Below, piece after piece: positions 52,029 to 61,867 of a stretch of 64,000 bases of DNA. The notes under the pieces are model-generated. The model did not search any database. It had not been told where the DNA came from and was given only the letters and a program-made list of their open reading frames with translations. The first letter of the stretch is position 1. Every line of letters begins with the position of its first letter. A program made the translations under genes and the position numbers. This DNA is from Rhodobacteraceae bacterium EL53. Lineage in GTDB: Bacteria; Pseudomonadota; Alphaproteobacteria; Rhodobacterales; Rhodobacteraceae. The stretch spans positions 451,553 through 515,552 of the forward strand of contig OMPR01000010.1 of NCBI GenBank assembly GCA_900313015.1, read 5' to 3'.

Positions 52029-54647
52029 ATGGACTTGAACAAGTTCACTGAACGTGCACGTGGTTTCGTGCAGGCCGCGCAGACAATTGCCCTGCGCGAA
52101 GAACACCAGCGACTGACCCCAGAACATATTCTCAAGGCCCTGATGGACGATGATCAGGGGCTGGCAAGCAACCTGATTACACGTGCCGGTGGCGCGCCAA
52201 ACCGTGTGGTCGAAGCGTTGGAAACAGCCCTGTCAAAACAGTCCAAAGTCAGCGGCGACGCCGGGCAGGTCTATCTGGATACCCAAACCGCCAAGGTTCT
52301 GACCGAGGCCGAAAAGCTTGCTGAAAAAGCAGGCGACAGCTTTGTGCCCGTCGAACGCGTCCTGATGGCGCTGTGCATGGTGAAATCCAAAGCCAAAGAC
52401 GCGTTGGATGCCGGTGGCGTTAGTGCGCAAAAGCTGAACGAGGCGATCAACGACATCCGCAAAGGCCGCACCGCTGATACGGCGAGTGCCGAGGATGGCT
52501 ATGACGCCCTCAAGAAATACGCCCGTGATCTGACTGAGGCCGCCGCCGAAGGCAAAATTGACCCGATCATCGGTCGTGACGAAGAAATCCGCCGCTCGAT
52601 GCAGGTGCTCAGCCGTCGGACCAAGAACAACCCGGTCCTGATCGGGGAACCCGGCGTCGGTAAAACCGCGATTGCCGAGGGCATGGCCCTGCGCATCATC
52701 AACGGTGATGTGCCTGAATCGCTGCGCGACAAGAAATTGCTGTCGCTGGACATGGGCGCGTTGATCGCCGGGGCCAAATACCGTGGCGAATTCGAAGAGC
52801 GCCTTAAGGCCGTCCTGACCGAAGTGACCGAGGCCGCGGGCGAAATCATCCTGTTCATCGACGAGATGCACACCCTTGTGGGCGCGGGGAAATCCGACGG
52901 TGCGATGGATGCGGCGAACCTGATCAAGCCAGCGCTGGCGCGCGGCGAACTGCACTGTATCGGCGCAACCACGCTGGATGAATATCGCAAATACGTAGAA
53001 AAAGACGCGGCTCTGGCCCGCCGGTTCCAGCCGGTCATGGTCACCGAACCCACGGTTGAGGACACCATTTCGATCCTGCGCGGTATCAAAGAGAAATACG
53101 AACTCCACCACGGGGTCCGCATCGCCGACGCCGCGCTGGTGTCCGCGGCCACGCTCTCGCACCGCTACATCACCGACCGCTTCTTGCCGGACAAAGCCAT
53201 CGACCTTGTGGATGAGGCTGCCAGCCGCTTGCGGATGGAGGTGGACTCCAAACCCGAGGAACTCGACCAGCTCGACCGCCAGATCATGCAGATGCAGATC
53301 GAAGAGGCCGCGCTGAAACTCGAAGACGATGCGGCCTCCAAGGACCGGCTGGAAACCTTGCAAAAGGATCTCGCCGAGTTGCAGGAAAAATCCGCCGAGA
53401 TGACCGCCCAGTGGCAGGCCGAACGCGATAAACTCGCGGGCGCGCGTGACATCAAGGAACACCTCGACCGGGCGCGGGCCGAACTGGACATCGCCAAACG
53501 CGAGGGCAACCTGGCCAAAGCCGGCGAACTTTCCTACGGCGTGATTCCGGATCTGGAAAAGCAACTGGCTGACGCCGAAGCCCGCGGTGACGAGGGCAAA
53601 CTGGTCGAAGAGGCCGTGCGCCCCGAACAGATCGCCGCCGTGGTCGAACGCTGGACCGGTATCCCGACCTCGAAAATGCTCGAGGGCGAGCGCGAAAAGC
53701 TGCTCCGGATGGAGGACGACCTACACCGCCGCGTGATCGGCCAGCATTCGGCCGTGACCGCCGTGTCCAACGCCGTGCGCCGTGCGCGCGCCGGGCTGAA
53801 CGACGAAAGCCGCCCACTTGGCAGCTTCCTGTTTCTTGGCCCAACCGGCGTGGGGAAAACCGAACTGACCAAGGCCGTGGCCGATTTCCTCTTTGATGAC
53901 GACAGCGCCATGGTGCGTATCGACATGTCCGAATTCATGGAGAAACACGCCGTTGCCCGTCTGATCGGTGCCCCTCCCGGCTATGTCGGTTACGACGAAG
54001 GCGGTGTTTTGACCGAGGCCGTGCGCCGTCGCCCCTATCAGGTGGTGCTGTTTGACGAGGTGGAAAAAGCCCACCCCGACGTGTTCAACGTGCTGCTACA
54101 GGTGCTCGATGATGGCGTTCTGACCGATGGTCAGGGCCGCACCGTGGACTTCAAGCAGACGCTGATCGTGCTGACCTCCAACCTTGGGGCACAGGCGCTC
54201 AGCCAATTGCCCGACGGGGCCGATGCAGCCGACGCGCGGCGCGATGTGATGGATGCGGTGCGGGCCCACTTCCGCCCCGAATTCCTCAACCGCCTGGACG
54301 AGACGATCATCTTTGACCGTCTGGCGCGGGCCGATATGGATGGCATCGTTGATATCCAGCTGGGCCGTTTGAAAAAACGCCTCGCCGGTCGCAAGATCGG
54401 GCTGGAGCTGGACGAGGCCGCCAAAACTTGGCTCGCCGACGAAGGCTACGATCCGGTGTTTGGTGCGCGTCCGCTCAAGCGGGTGATTCAACGGGCGCTG
54501 CAAAACCCGCTGGCCGAGCTGATCCTGTCGGGCGATGTCAAAGACGGCGACATCCTCCCGGTTTCGGCGGGCACCGACGGTCTCATCATCGGGGATCGCC
54601 TCGGCACCACCGATCGACCCAGACCGGACGACGCGGTGGTGCACTAA
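52029..54647 (+). CDS. clpB: ATP-dependent disaggregase ClpB
   Basis: The product has 872 residues, the usual length. Order: N-terminal Clp repeat domain (1-150), AAA+ 1 with Walker [10 protein letters not shown] and Walker [10 protein letters not shown], a coiled-coil M domain (about 400-520) that binds DnaK, AAA+ 2 with GPTGVGKTE and [11 protein letters not shown], and a C-terminal small domain ([14 protein letters not shown]). It disaggregates proteins with DnaK after heat stress. An RpoH promoter and a strong AAAGGAG site precede it. Confidence 0.97.
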   Translation: MDLNKFTERARGFVQAAQTIALREEHQRLTPEHILKALMDDDQGLASNLITRAGGAPNRVVEALETALSKQSKVSGDAGQVYLDTQTAKVLTEAEKLAEKAGDSFVPVERVLMALCMVKSKAKDALDAGGVSAQKLNEAINDIRKGRTADTASAEDGYDALKKYARDLTEAAAEGKIDPIIGRDEEIRRSMQVLSRRTKNNPVLIGEPGVGKTAIAEGMALRIINGDVPESLRDKKLLSLDMGALIAGAKYRGEFEERLKAVLTEVTEAAGEIILFIDEMHTLVGAGKSDGAMDAANLIKPALARGELHCIGATTLDEYRKYVEKDAALARRFQPVMVTEPTVEDTISILRGIKEKYELHHGVRIADAALVSAATLSHRYITDRFLPDKAIDLVDEAASRLRMEVDSKPEELDQLDRQIMQMQIEEAALKLEDDAASKDRLETLQKDLAELQEKSAEMTAQWQAERDKLAGARDIKEHLDRARAELDIAKREGNLAKAGELSYGVIPDLEKQLADAEARGDEGKLVEEAVRPEQIAAVVERWTGIPTSKMLEGEREKLLRMEDDLHRRVIGQHSAVTAVSNAVRRARAGLNDESRPLGSFLFLGPTGVGKTELTKAVADFLFDDDSAMVRIDMSEFMEKHAVARLIGAPPGYVGYDEGGVLTEAVRRRPYQVVLFDEVEKAHPDVFNVLLQVLDDGVLTDGQGRTVDFKQTLIVLTSNLGAQALSQLPDGADAADARRDVMDAVRAHFRPEFLNRLDETIIFDRLARADMDGIVDIQLGRLKKRLAGRKIGLELDEAAKTWLADEGYDPVFGARPLKRVIQRALQNPLAELILSGDVKDGDILPVSAGTDGLIIGDRLGTTDRPRPDDAVVH

Positions 54648-54686
54648 GAGGGGCTCCAGCCCCTAATCCAAGAGTTCAAAACACCA

Positions 54687-54715
54687 AAGCCCGCCAGAAA
54701 TGGCGGGCTTTTCTT
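54687..54715 (+). terminator. Intrinsic terminator of clpB
   Basis: The arms AGCCCGCCA (54688-54696) and TGGCGGGCT (54701-54709) enclose a GAAA loop and are followed by TTTTCTT. The hairpin starts 40 bases after the stop. Confidence 0.9.
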
Positions 54716-54851
54716 GTCCAACCTCCCCTTCACAACCCCAACCCATCATTAGGGCCGCGTCCGATCCTGATAGGGTGCAAAGCGCCCTCCCGTGGGGAGG
54801 GTCGGGCGCGGCCCGGGCCTTAAGCCCGAGCTAAAGGCGGTAAACCCTGCA

Positions 54852-55445
54852 TCACGCTGCAACGCTTCCATACCCTTTGACCTTAGTGATCCACTGCTCG
54901 ATTTTGGCCGGTTTCGGATCGCTCGCGCCGGTAAAATGCGTGAAACGTGCGGGCTTAATCCCAACAAAGCCAAGAATCTGGTCCCGCAACTGACGCAGCA
55001 TGGCATTGCGATAAACCAAGCGCATGAAAAAGTTGGGCGTATCAGACGTCATAATCACGCGCCCCGTTCGGCCGGTCAGCATAGGCGATGGCATACCGAT
55101 CCAATTTGTCTCGCGGGTATTGAAGGCCCTGCCAGGAAGAAGCGCGCGATCGAACAAACCCTTCAACTTTGCGGGGACTCCACCCCACCACATCGGGGTG
55201 GTGAGCACCATATGCTGGCTCCATTCGATGTCCGCCAATACCTGCTCAAGCTCCGCTTCGAGCGGCTTTTGAACGCTATAGCCGCCGTATCCGAAATCGG
55301 GGTCGAACGAAATATTGTGCAAGTGCGTCAGCCGGACTTCGTGACCAGCCTCCTGTGCGGCTTGCGCGTAACTCTCGGCAAGGGTTCGATTTAACGAATT
55401 TTCTGCCGGGTGACCATTGAGAATGAAGATGCGTTTCTGTGCCAT
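54852..55445 (-). CDS. Flavodoxin-fold NAD(P)H quinone reductase family protein
   Basis: The product has 197 residues. FMN-binding features of the MdaB/KefF/NQO1 group are present: IFILNGHPAENSLNRTLAE, TTPMWWGGVPAKLKGLFDRALLPGRAF (positions 55150-55190 in part), and TGRTGRVIMTSDTPN. It probably carries out two-electron reduction of quinones to protect against redox cycling. Divergent from a TetR gene with three operators in the shared region, so it is likely repressed until a quinone or electrophile is sensed. Confidence 0.88.
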   Translation of the reverse strand: MAQKRIFILNGHPAENSLNRTLAESYAQAAQEAGHEVRLTHLHNISFDPDFGYGGYSVQKPLEAELEQVLADIEWSQHMVLTTPMWWGGVPAKLKGLFDRALLPGRAFNTRETNWIGMPSPMLTGRTGRVIMTSDTPNFFMRLVYRNAMLRQLRDQILGFVGIKPARFTHFTGASDPKPAKIEQWITKVKGYGSVAA

Positions 55446-55460
55446 GAGACTCTCCTAAAT

Positions 55461-55524
55461 TGACCGTGGTCATTTTATTAGGTGCATAAATGACCGCGGT
55501 CAATAAAATATTTGACCGCAGTCA
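55461..55524. promoter_or_regulatory. Three palindromic operators in the quinone reductase/TetR intergenic region
   Basis: Three copies of a 12-bp element are found at 55461-55472 (TGACCGTGGTCA), 55491-55502 (TGACCGCGGTCA, perfect palindrome) and 55513-55524 (TGACCGCAGTCA). Centres are 30 and 22 bases apart. They cover the region between the two start codons and so should bind the divergent TetR-type regulator. Confidence 0.75.
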
Positions 55525-55545
55525 TTTTTTTTGCGAAAAGGAGCC

Positions 55546-56130
55546 ATGGCAAGAGCACAGCAACAGCGCACACTGAAAACCCGAGCCCGCCTTATCGCGG
55601 CCTCCGAAGACATCATTGAACAGCGGGGGTTCGAAAACCTGCGTGTTGAAGACGTCGTATCGCTGGCCGGCACAGCCAAAGGCACGTTCTTTACCCATTT
55701 CAAAGACAAAGACGCGCTAATGGATTTGATAATCGGTGGAATGATCGATCAGTATCTCGACACGTTAGAGGCCGGTGCGGTGCCGAACACGGTTCAGGAA
55801 ATGGTTGGGGCGCTCCTGCCGCTGTGCAATTTCATGATCAGCGAACGGTATGTCTTTGATCTCATCCTCCGCCATTCAGGGGCAGCAGCAAAAGAAGAGA
55901 TCGGCCCGATTGCCCAAACATTTGACCGACAGGTAAAGGTCTTGGCGCAGTGGCTATCTGACGGTCGGTTTCGCAAAGACGTGCCCGCAATGATCTTGGC
56001 CGAAGGCATTCAAGCCTTTGCTGTGCAATGCATGGCCCTTCATTTTTGCGCAATCAATAGTGAAGAGCCGATGCAGGCGCGGTTTAGCATGTATCTGGAC
56101 GCATGGTTGAACCCGAAAATGGCGTCATAA
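55546..56130 (+). CDS. TetR family transcriptional regulator
   Basis: The product has 194 residues. The N-terminal helix-turn-helix is RLIAASEDIIEQRGFENLR followed by SLAGTAKGTFFTHFKDKDAL (55591-55722 overall); the rest is the ligand-binding domain. The ATG at 55546 is preferred, though AAGGAG lies only 2 bases before it; TTG at 55531 is the other choice. It sits divergently to the quinone reductase gene with three operators between, so it probably represses both. Confidence 0.88.
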   Translation: MARAQQQRTLKTRARLIAASEDIIEQRGFENLRVEDVVSLAGTAKGTFFTHFKDKDALMDLIIGGMIDQYLDTLEAGAVPNTVQEMVGALLPLCNFMISERYVFDLILRHSGAAAKEEIGPIAQTFDRQVKVLAQWLSDGRFRKDVPAMILAEGIQAFAVQCMALHFCAINSEEPMQARFSMYLDAWLNPKMAS

Positions 56131-56271
56131 AAACACCCGGTACAAACATCCCCTCAGCGTCGAAAAATGCCTCAAACCCGGTTTGATACAAGGGCCCCCT
56201 CATCCGCGTGTGACAGATCCGTTTTACTGAGCAATCTATGCAACTTTGTGCGTTCATGTTGGCTGTGGCGC

Positions 56272-57138
56272 CTATTCGATTGCACCCGTGAATGTCGCCG
56301 TCAGGCGCTTGTTCAACATCGCATGCGGCTCTATCGCGCGTTGATAGTGCAGGTCCGCAAATGCCGCGATATCGTTGAATAAAACCATAGCCTTCCCATC
56401 ATCGCCTTCATAAACCAACAGCTTCTGGCAAAACGCGTCCAAACCAATTGCTGGAAATTCGGCCATCGCAACGCCCCCCGGCGCAGGGCCGCCAAACAAA
56501 AGCAGTTGCGCCGGTACCAGTTCAACACCAAATGCTTCCGCTTCGCTTTGGAAATCGATCTCGCCAAACCAGATCGTATCTGATTGCGCGGTGATGGTTT
56601 CTTTTAGTCGCGCAACGGTTTCAGCAACCCCGTACTGCGATCGCAACTCCAACACAGCAAAATTTTTATCAACGCGCGTTGATTCAACCTTTTGCGCAGA
56701 GAGGTCCGGCACTTGCTCGAAAACCGCCACTAAGCGATCATCCATTTTAGCAAGCAAAGGCGCATCCGTTATGCCATGTCTCTTGGCCAAAAAATCAGAT
56801 GATGTGTAGAGCAGGGACAAAGTGCCTGCCTCATCAAAGGACAGCGCGCGAAAAGGCAGATCAAGTCCTGTTCGGATTTCCTGCTTCATAATTTCAGCAT
56901 TCAAACCCGGATCGGAAAACAATTGCACACGGGACGGTGGCATTTCCACGTTCTCTGCGACGGCTAATCTCGCATGATCTATCTGGATGATTTCCGTCAG
57001 CCCGGCATTCTGAACCGCCTCTTTGACGGCCTCGAAAGATTGATCAACCTTCATTTGGTTCGAGATATCAGCGTTTGCTGCAACACTCAAAGAGAGGGTG
57101 ACAAACGAAGCAAGAACGACGCGCAAAAGCAGAGCCAT
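56272..57138 (-). CDS. Exported protein with two DUF302 domains
   Basis: The product has 288 residues with a signal peptide (cleavage near VAANA-DIS). Two DUF302 repeats follow: residues about 30-150 (QSFEAVKEAVQNAGLTEIIQIDHARLAVAEN) and 160-285 (VAETVARLKETI...LLLFGGP). DUF302 has a beta-barrel-like fold with unknown function; periplasmic members are often encoded near sulfur or redox genes. It forms an operon with the DUF4345 gene upstream (27-base gap). Confidence 0.82.
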   Translation of the reverse strand: MALLLRVVLASFVTLSLSVAANADISNQMKVDQSFEAVKEAVQNAGLTEIIQIDHARLAVAENVEMPPSRVQLFSDPGLNAEIMKQEIRTGLDLPFRALSFDEAGTLSLLYTSSDFLAKRHGITDAPLLAKMDDRLVAVFEQVPDLSAQKVESTRVDKNFAVLELRSQYGVAETVARLKETITAQSDTIWFGEIDFQSEAEAFGVELVPAQLLLFGGPAPGGVAMAEFPAIGLDAFCQKLLVYEGDDGKAMVLFNDIAAFADLHYQRAIEPHAMLNKRLTATFTGAIE

Positions 57139-57165
57139 GCAATTCTCCAGTTTCTGTGTTTACGT

Positions 57166-57534
57166 TTACTTCCGTAGGGCAATGAACGCCAATGCTGCAA
57201 AAACGATTTCCGCCAACAAATAGGCAATCAGAACAAAATTCGGCATGCCATCAATGATCAAGCTCGCAATTCGACCAGCGGCCAACCCACTCATGAAAAT
57301 CAAAACACCCCACAAGGCAGGAACCCGCAGCGACGACATGGCAAACCCTGCCAGCCAAAACAAAACATTAGCCAGATAAAGCCCCATGATCGCGCGAAAC
57401 ACATGCGTTTGATTGGTCCCTTCAACCGGGAACTCCAAAAGATAAGGCACAGATTTTGACGGCACGAGGCCATACGACAATGCAATTGGCACAAGGCCCA
57501 TCGCGGCAAGAAGCAGAACGAGACGATCAGACAT
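57166..57534 (-). CDS. DUF4345-like four-helix membrane protein
   Basis: The product has 122 residues and about four transmembrane helices (e.g. VFRAIMGLYLANVLFWLAGF), with the GRIASLIIDGMP segment typical of the DUF4345 group. Function unknown. It is co-oriented with the DUF302 gene downstream. Confidence 0.75.
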   Translation of the reverse strand: MSDRLVLLLAAMGLVPIALSYGLVPSKSVPYLLEFPVEGTNQTHVFRAIMGLYLANVLFWLAGFAMSSLRVPALWGVLIFMSGLAAGRIASLIIDGMPNFVLIAYLLAEIVFAALAFIALRK

Positions 57535-57708
57535 GGAGAACCTCTAGGTTTCATTTAGTTGGGCATGAGGCTTTCGATGAGTCAACTATATGGCATCCCT
57601 TCTAACCAAGTATTAAGGTTAGCAAACGAACCGAAAGTTTAGTTTTGAGATAAACGCGCTTAGTGCGATCCATTTTAGGCATGCCATTTTGACAACGGGA
57701 AAGACGTT

Positions 57709-58113
57709 TTAACCACTCGCCGTCCGCTCATCACAGGTTCGTTTTGCCTGACCAACCGATAGTGAATTTCCGACGATACTCACGTCCGTCGTCAACGGCG
57801 TTGACCCAGAGCCAGCCGCAGGGGGCTGAAAGCTGAACGTAACTGCACGTTGACCGGGTTTTGCTGCGCTCTGTGCTGGGCCTTGCCAGACGTAAATCCG
57901 ATCCGATCCGCGTTTGGACAATTTCAACAACGCGTAATCCCCGACCCCGCACCAATAGATGGCGTTTTCTGAAAAGTCGGCGACCACTTCGATCAATCCA
58001 TTCGACAACGGATAGGCTTTGGATCGCGATTCATTGCCCGCTGTTGCGGTTTGCGCGCTGATCAACAGGCTGACCGCAATGGCCGTTGGGATGGCGTGTC
58101 GTGACATTTTCAT
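57709..58113 (-). CDS. Hypothetical exported protein
   Basis: The product has 134 residues. A signal peptide (MKMSRHAIPTAIAVSLLISA, cleavage near QTATAG) is followed by a mostly beta-looking domain with two cysteines (IYWCGVGDYAL and AKRTCDER) that could form a disulfide. An AGGGG site lies 8 bases before the ATG. I do not recognise a family. Confidence 0.68.
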   Translation of the reverse strand: MKMSRHAIPTAIAVSLLISAQTATAGNESRSKAYPLSNGLIEVVADFSENAIYWCGVGDYALLKLSKRGSDRIYVWQGPAQSAAKPGQRAVTFSFQPPAAGSGSTPLTTDVSIVGNSLSVGQAKRTCDERTASG

Positions 58114-58476
58114 GTTTGAACCCCTGTTTTGATATTTCTCTCTTTACGGTTCAGGTCGGGGTTCAGATCACTTTTGGGGGGGCCATTAACCAGATTCGTG
58201 GGGTGGCCGCGCTGAGATCTGCTAAATCGTACGAAATCACGCCCAATGTCCCCAAACGCGCTTGGTTTGTCGGTTTGCATCGGTGCCGGGCAGGGGGCGG
58301 ATCGTACGAAAAGACGTGGACTCTCCCCAAAACGGCTCCAGTTTGTCGGGCGAGAGGGGCTAATTTGCCCTTGAAATCCATGGTTAACAGATCGCACGCA
58401 CCACCTTGCTCCAAAGGTCTGCGCCCGCTAGATTGCCTGCGCCCTGCTTTGCCACCAAGAATGAAAAGGCCGCTGT
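58114..58476. repeat. Intergenic region with a degenerate direct repeat
   Basis: In this 363-base gap two related segments of about 50 bases begin at 58226 and 58301 (75-base period). Both share ATCGTACGAAA (with the palindrome TCGTACGA), an ACG, TCCCCAAA and TTTGTCGG in the same order and nearly the same spacing. No gene is convincing. The repeat may be part of a dispersed intergenic element or a regulatory array for the TAXI gene downstream. Confidence 0.55.
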
Positions 58477-59742
58477 ATGAGGATCTGGACCCTGCTTGCG
58501 ACGCTCGTGCTTTTGCTTGGGTTTGCTCTCATCTATTTCCAACTGCACCCGCCGAAAAAGCTGACTATTGCGGCCGGCCCGCACAATGGCGCTTATGGGC
58601 AAATTGCTGATAGATATCGTAAAATCCTTTCGCGTGATGGAATTGATCTGAAAGTGATCGAAACCGCCGGTTCTGTTGAAAATGCCCAATTGATCAGCGC
58701 GGGGCAGGTTGACGTAGCGATTTTGCAGGGCGGGATCTCTCCGTCAGACCCGACCATCGAAGCGATTGGATCGATCTTTTTTGAACCGATGATCTTTCTC
58801 GCCCGTTCTGAGTTGAAAATTTCAACCAATCCAGCGCTTTGGCGGGGACTGCGCATCAGCGCTGGCCAACCCGGATCCGGCACGGCCGCCGCCTTTGTGG
58901 ACTTTCAAGTGGCTGTGGGCTTAGGGGTTGAAAACAATAGGCAAATGTCTCTGAGCTATCAGGATGCTGTCGCCGCTTTGGTCGCGGATGAGATCGATGT
59001 TGCAGTCTTTGTCGCCCCGATTGACGCGCCCTATCTCAAAAAAGCGTACAACCTGCCTGACATCCAATTTCTGTCGCTCGCCTACAGCGATGCAATTTCG
59101 CGTCGGTTGGAATACGCCAATACCGTCACAGTCCCAACCGGGGCGATTTCTCTGAACCCAGTTGTCCCTGCGATCCCTCATTCGCTGCTCGCATTAGAGG
59201 CGCGTTTGGCGATCGATCCAGACCTGCACCCGGCGCTGGTCAATCGCATAACCATGGCCGCAAAAGAGCTGCACGGTGCCCGCGATCTGATCACCGATCC
59301 AGAAACGTTCCCTGCGGTTGAAGGTGTTGAAATGCCCGTGAATAATGCCGCGCGACTGTTGATCCAAGAAGGCCCGTCCGCATGGCACGATTGGTTGCCT
59401 TATTGGATGGCGGCACAGGTTAACCGGTTGCTTTTGTTGCTTCTTCCGGTTCTGTTCATTTTGTTGCCCCTGCTTCGGGCCTTGCCTGCGCTGTATGCCT
59501 ATTTCATGGGCTGGAAGGTTTGGCACTACTACCCGGAAATCCGCGAAATCGAAGAACGGTTGGATGAGGATCCAGATGCCCAAATGCTGGAGGAAATGGA
59601 TGCAAAGCTCAATGAATTGGATGATCGCCTAAGCCGGTTACGCGTTCCTGGTGCCTATCGCCAGGCAGCATATCATGCACGGATTCATATCGATCTGGTG
59701 CGCAAGCGGATTGAAACTTTGCAGCAATCTCAACCCGCTTAA
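58477..59742 (+). CDS. TAXI-family (TRAP-type) solute-binding protein, membrane anchored
   Basis: The product has 421 residues. An N-terminal hydrophobic anchor (about 3-22) leads into a TAXI/NMT1-like binding domain: LTIAAGPHNGAYGQIADRY and QLISAGQVDVAILQGG. After about residue 310 there is a second transmembrane region (RLLLLLLPVLFILLPLLRAL) and a cytoplasmic coiled-coil tail (EIEERLDEDPDAQMLEEMDAK). TAXI proteins usually serve a TRAP channel, but no DctQ/DctM gene is near, so it may work alone as a sensor or scaffold. Confidence 0.82.
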   Translation: MRIWTLLATLVLLLGFALIYFQLHPPKKLTIAAGPHNGAYGQIADRYRKILSRDGIDLKVIETAGSVENAQLISAGQVDVAILQGGISPSDPTIEAIGSIFFEPMIFLARSELKISTNPALWRGLRISAGQPGSGTAAAFVDFQVAVGLGVENNRQMSLSYQDAVAALVADEIDVAVFVAPIDAPYLKKAYNLPDIQFLSLAYSDAISRRLEYANTVTVPTGAISLNPVVPAIPHSLLALEARLAIDPDLHPALVNRITMAAKELHGARDLITDPETFPAVEGVEMPVNNAARLLIQEGPSAWHDWLPYWMAAQVNRLLLLLLPVLFILLPLLRALPALYAYFMGWKVWHYYPEIREIEERLDEDPDAQMLEEMDAKLNELDDRLSRLRVPGAYRQAAYHARIHIDLVRKRIETLQQSQPA

Positions 59743-59748
59743 TCGGGC

Positions 59749-60189
59749 TCACTCGGCGATGGCTTCTTTCACGATCGTGTCCAGCAGGGCCTGAACTTCT
59801 TGCATCGGACCCTCGGGAAATTGACGGTACCCGATGTGGGTTTGATCAGGCGCGCCGGGCAATTCTGCTACGAAAATATCGTAGGGGCAAAACACGATAT
59901 TCATCGGATCCGCTTCCATCACTTTGCGAGACAGGGTCGCCGAGCAGAATGAAAAAACCTTAGCGTGGGTGAACAAGACCACATCGGATCCCACATCGGC
60001 ACGTGTGCGTTCAAGCATATCGCCTACATGGCTGATGTCATCTACACGCAGGCCAGCGTCCACAATGGCGCTCTCTAGCCCAAACACAACATCATCAAAG
60101 CTTTGATCTGTGGTATAACGCACCATATCCTGCGCTGCCACGGCGCTTGCGGCCCCTAAGAACATCCCCGCTAATAGAAAGTGTTTCAT
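59749..60189 (-). CDS. Exported single-domain DUF302 protein
   Basis: The product has 146 residues. The start at 60189 gives a signal peptide (MKHFLLAGMFLGAASAVAA). One DUF302 domain follows (SFDDVVFGLESAIVDAGLRVDDISH, with VLFTHAKVFSFCSATLSRK and a Cys). It is convergent with the TAXI gene and divergent from the FMN enzyme gene. It is the third DUF302 domain of the region. Confidence 0.82.
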   Translation of the reverse strand: MKHFLLAGMFLGAASAVAAQDMVRYTTDQSFDDVVFGLESAIVDAGLRVDDISHVGDMLERTRADVGSDVVLFTHAKVFSFCSATLSRKVMEADPMNIVFCPYDIFVAELPGAPDQTHIGYRQFPEGPMQEVQALLDTIVKEAIAE

Positions 60190-60303
60190 TTTACTTCTCC
60201 CTTTGTGATCGGGCGTGGCTTGCATGGCCCGGAAATCCTGATCAGTCTTACTTAAACCAGCCAGGCGCGCTTTGCGCCACGTCAAACGTATCGGAGTATT
60301 CGC

Positions 60304-61797
60304 ATGGGTTTTGCAATGAATGCAATTGAAGTCATGGCCTTTGTTTTTGTAGGGGTTTTAGGCCTTGCTGCCTTGGGGACGATTGTTCTCTTTTTTGTGG
60401 ATCGGTTTCAAACAGAAGATGCAATTCGACGCAATTACCCTGTAATCGGGCGGTTTCGTAAGCTGTTCACAGAGCTGGGGGAGTTTTTCCGTCAATACTT
60501 CTTTGCCATGGACCGCGAAGAACTGCCGTTCAATCGGGCGCAGCGCGAATGGGTTGGGCGTGCAGCCGAAGGCGAAGGCAACACCGTTGCCTTTGGATCC
60601 ACCCGCAACATGCAGGTACCGGGCACACCGATTTTCGTGAATGCGCCCTTCCCTCCTTTGGATGATCAGGCGGCCAAGACAGAGCCACTCAAAATCGGAC
60701 CGACGGCGCGCATCCCCTATATGGCCCCATCGTTTTTTAACATCTCCGGCATGAGTTATGGTGCGATTTCAAAACCAGCGGTGCAATCGCTCAGCCGTGG
60801 GGCGAAGGAGGCGGGGATCTGGTTGAATACTGGAGAGGGCGGCCTGAGCCCGTTTCACCTAGAAGGAGGCTGTGACATCGTTTTTCAGATCGGGACCGCC
60901 AAATATGGCGTGCGGGATCACGATGGCAACCTGAGCGATGACAAGCTGCGCGAGGTTGCGGCCCATGATGCGGTGCGGATGTTTGAAATCAAGATGGCGC
61001 AGGGGGCCAAACCGGGTAAGGGGGGCATTCTGCCCGCTGAAAAGATCACGGATGAGATCGCCGCGATTCGGGGGATCAAGCAGGGACACGACAGTCAATC
61101 GCCAAACCGCCACCCCGAGGTGCGCAATATAGAAGACTTGCTAAACATGGTTTCGCATGTGCGTCAGGTCACCGGCAAACCGGTTGGGATCAAAACCGTT
61201 GTGGGATCTGAGCAGGTGTTCCGCGATCTGTTCGACGCCATCGTCGCGCGGGGTGATGACTGCGCGCCTGATTTCATCACGCTGGATGGGGGCGAAGGCG
61301 GAACGGGTGCCGCGCCCATGCCGTTGATAGACCTTGTGGGAATGTCGGTGCGTGAGGCCTTGCCGATCATTGCCAATCTGCGGGATGAACATGGCCTGAA
61401 AGAGCGCGTACGCTTGATTTCAAGCGGAAAGCTGATCAATCCCAGCGACGTTGCCTGGGCCCTTGCGGCCGGGGCTGATTTTGTCACCTCGGCACGAGGG
61501 TTCATGTTCTCACTTGGGTGTATTCAAGCGCTCAAGTGTAACAAGAACACATGTCCGACAGGGATAACAACGCATGATCCGAGGTTTCAAAAAGGGCTGG
61601 TTGTCAGCCATAAATACGCTCGCGTCGCACGTTATGCCAAAGAGATTATCCACGAAGTCGAGATGATCGCGCACTCTGTTGGGGTGACCGAACCGCGTCA
61701 GATGCGCCGCCGTCATGTGCGGATTATGCAGTCCAATGGCCGTTCAGTTCCTATGAACGAAATTTTGCCAAGTTACAGTCTCGTCTCTGAATCGTGA
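60304..61797 (+). CDS. Membrane-anchored FMN-binding glutamate synthase-like protein
   Basis: The product has 497 residues. An N-terminal transmembrane helix (about 8-31) anchors it. The rest matches the FMN-barrel of glutamate synthase: FFNISGMSYGAISKPAVQSL, LNTGEGGLSPFH, KPVGIKTVVGSEQV, LDGGEGGTGAAPMP. A cysteine cluster (GCIQALKCNKNTCPTGI) resembles the 3Fe-4S site. The amidotransferase domain is absent, so it cannot use glutamine by itself; the reaction is unknown. The ATG at 60304 has GGAG 8 bases upstream. Confidence 0.86.
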   Translation: MGFAMNAIEVMAFVFVGVLGLAALGTIVLFFVDRFQTEDAIRRNYPVIGRFRKLFTELGEFFRQYFFAMDREELPFNRAQREWVGRAAEGEGNTVAFGSTRNMQVPGTPIFVNAPFPPLDDQAAKTEPLKIGPTARIPYMAPSFFNISGMSYGAISKPAVQSLSRGAKEAGIWLNTGEGGLSPFHLEGGCDIVFQIGTAKYGVRDHDGNLSDDKLREVAAHDAVRMFEIKMAQGAKPGKGGILPAEKITDEIAAIRGIKQGHDSQSPNRHPEVRNIEDLLNMVSHVRQVTGKPVGIKTVVGSEQVFRDLFDAIVARGDDCAPDFITLDGGEGGTGAAPMPLIDLVGMSVREALPIIANLRDEHGLKERVRLISSGKLINPSDVAWALAAGADFVTSARGFMFSLGCIQALKCNKNTCPTGITTHDPRFQKGLVVSHKYARVARYAKEIIHEVEMIAHSVGVTEPRQMRRRHVRIMQSNGRSVPMNEILPSYSLVSES

Positions 61798-61867
61798 GAC
61801 AAGTTGGTTTGGCACTGCGCGTTGGTGACGCTACCTCAGTATGCAAACAGAGCAACCGGAGACCGAG

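Noticed and set aside
52233..53564. 443-codon minus-strand frame inside clpB
   Set aside because: Mirror frame of clpB produced by codon bias; no recognisable domain.
58086..58610. 174-codon plus-strand frame upstream of the TAXI gene
   Set aside because: It crosses the degenerate repeat and overlaps the start of the TAXI gene in another frame; no family features.
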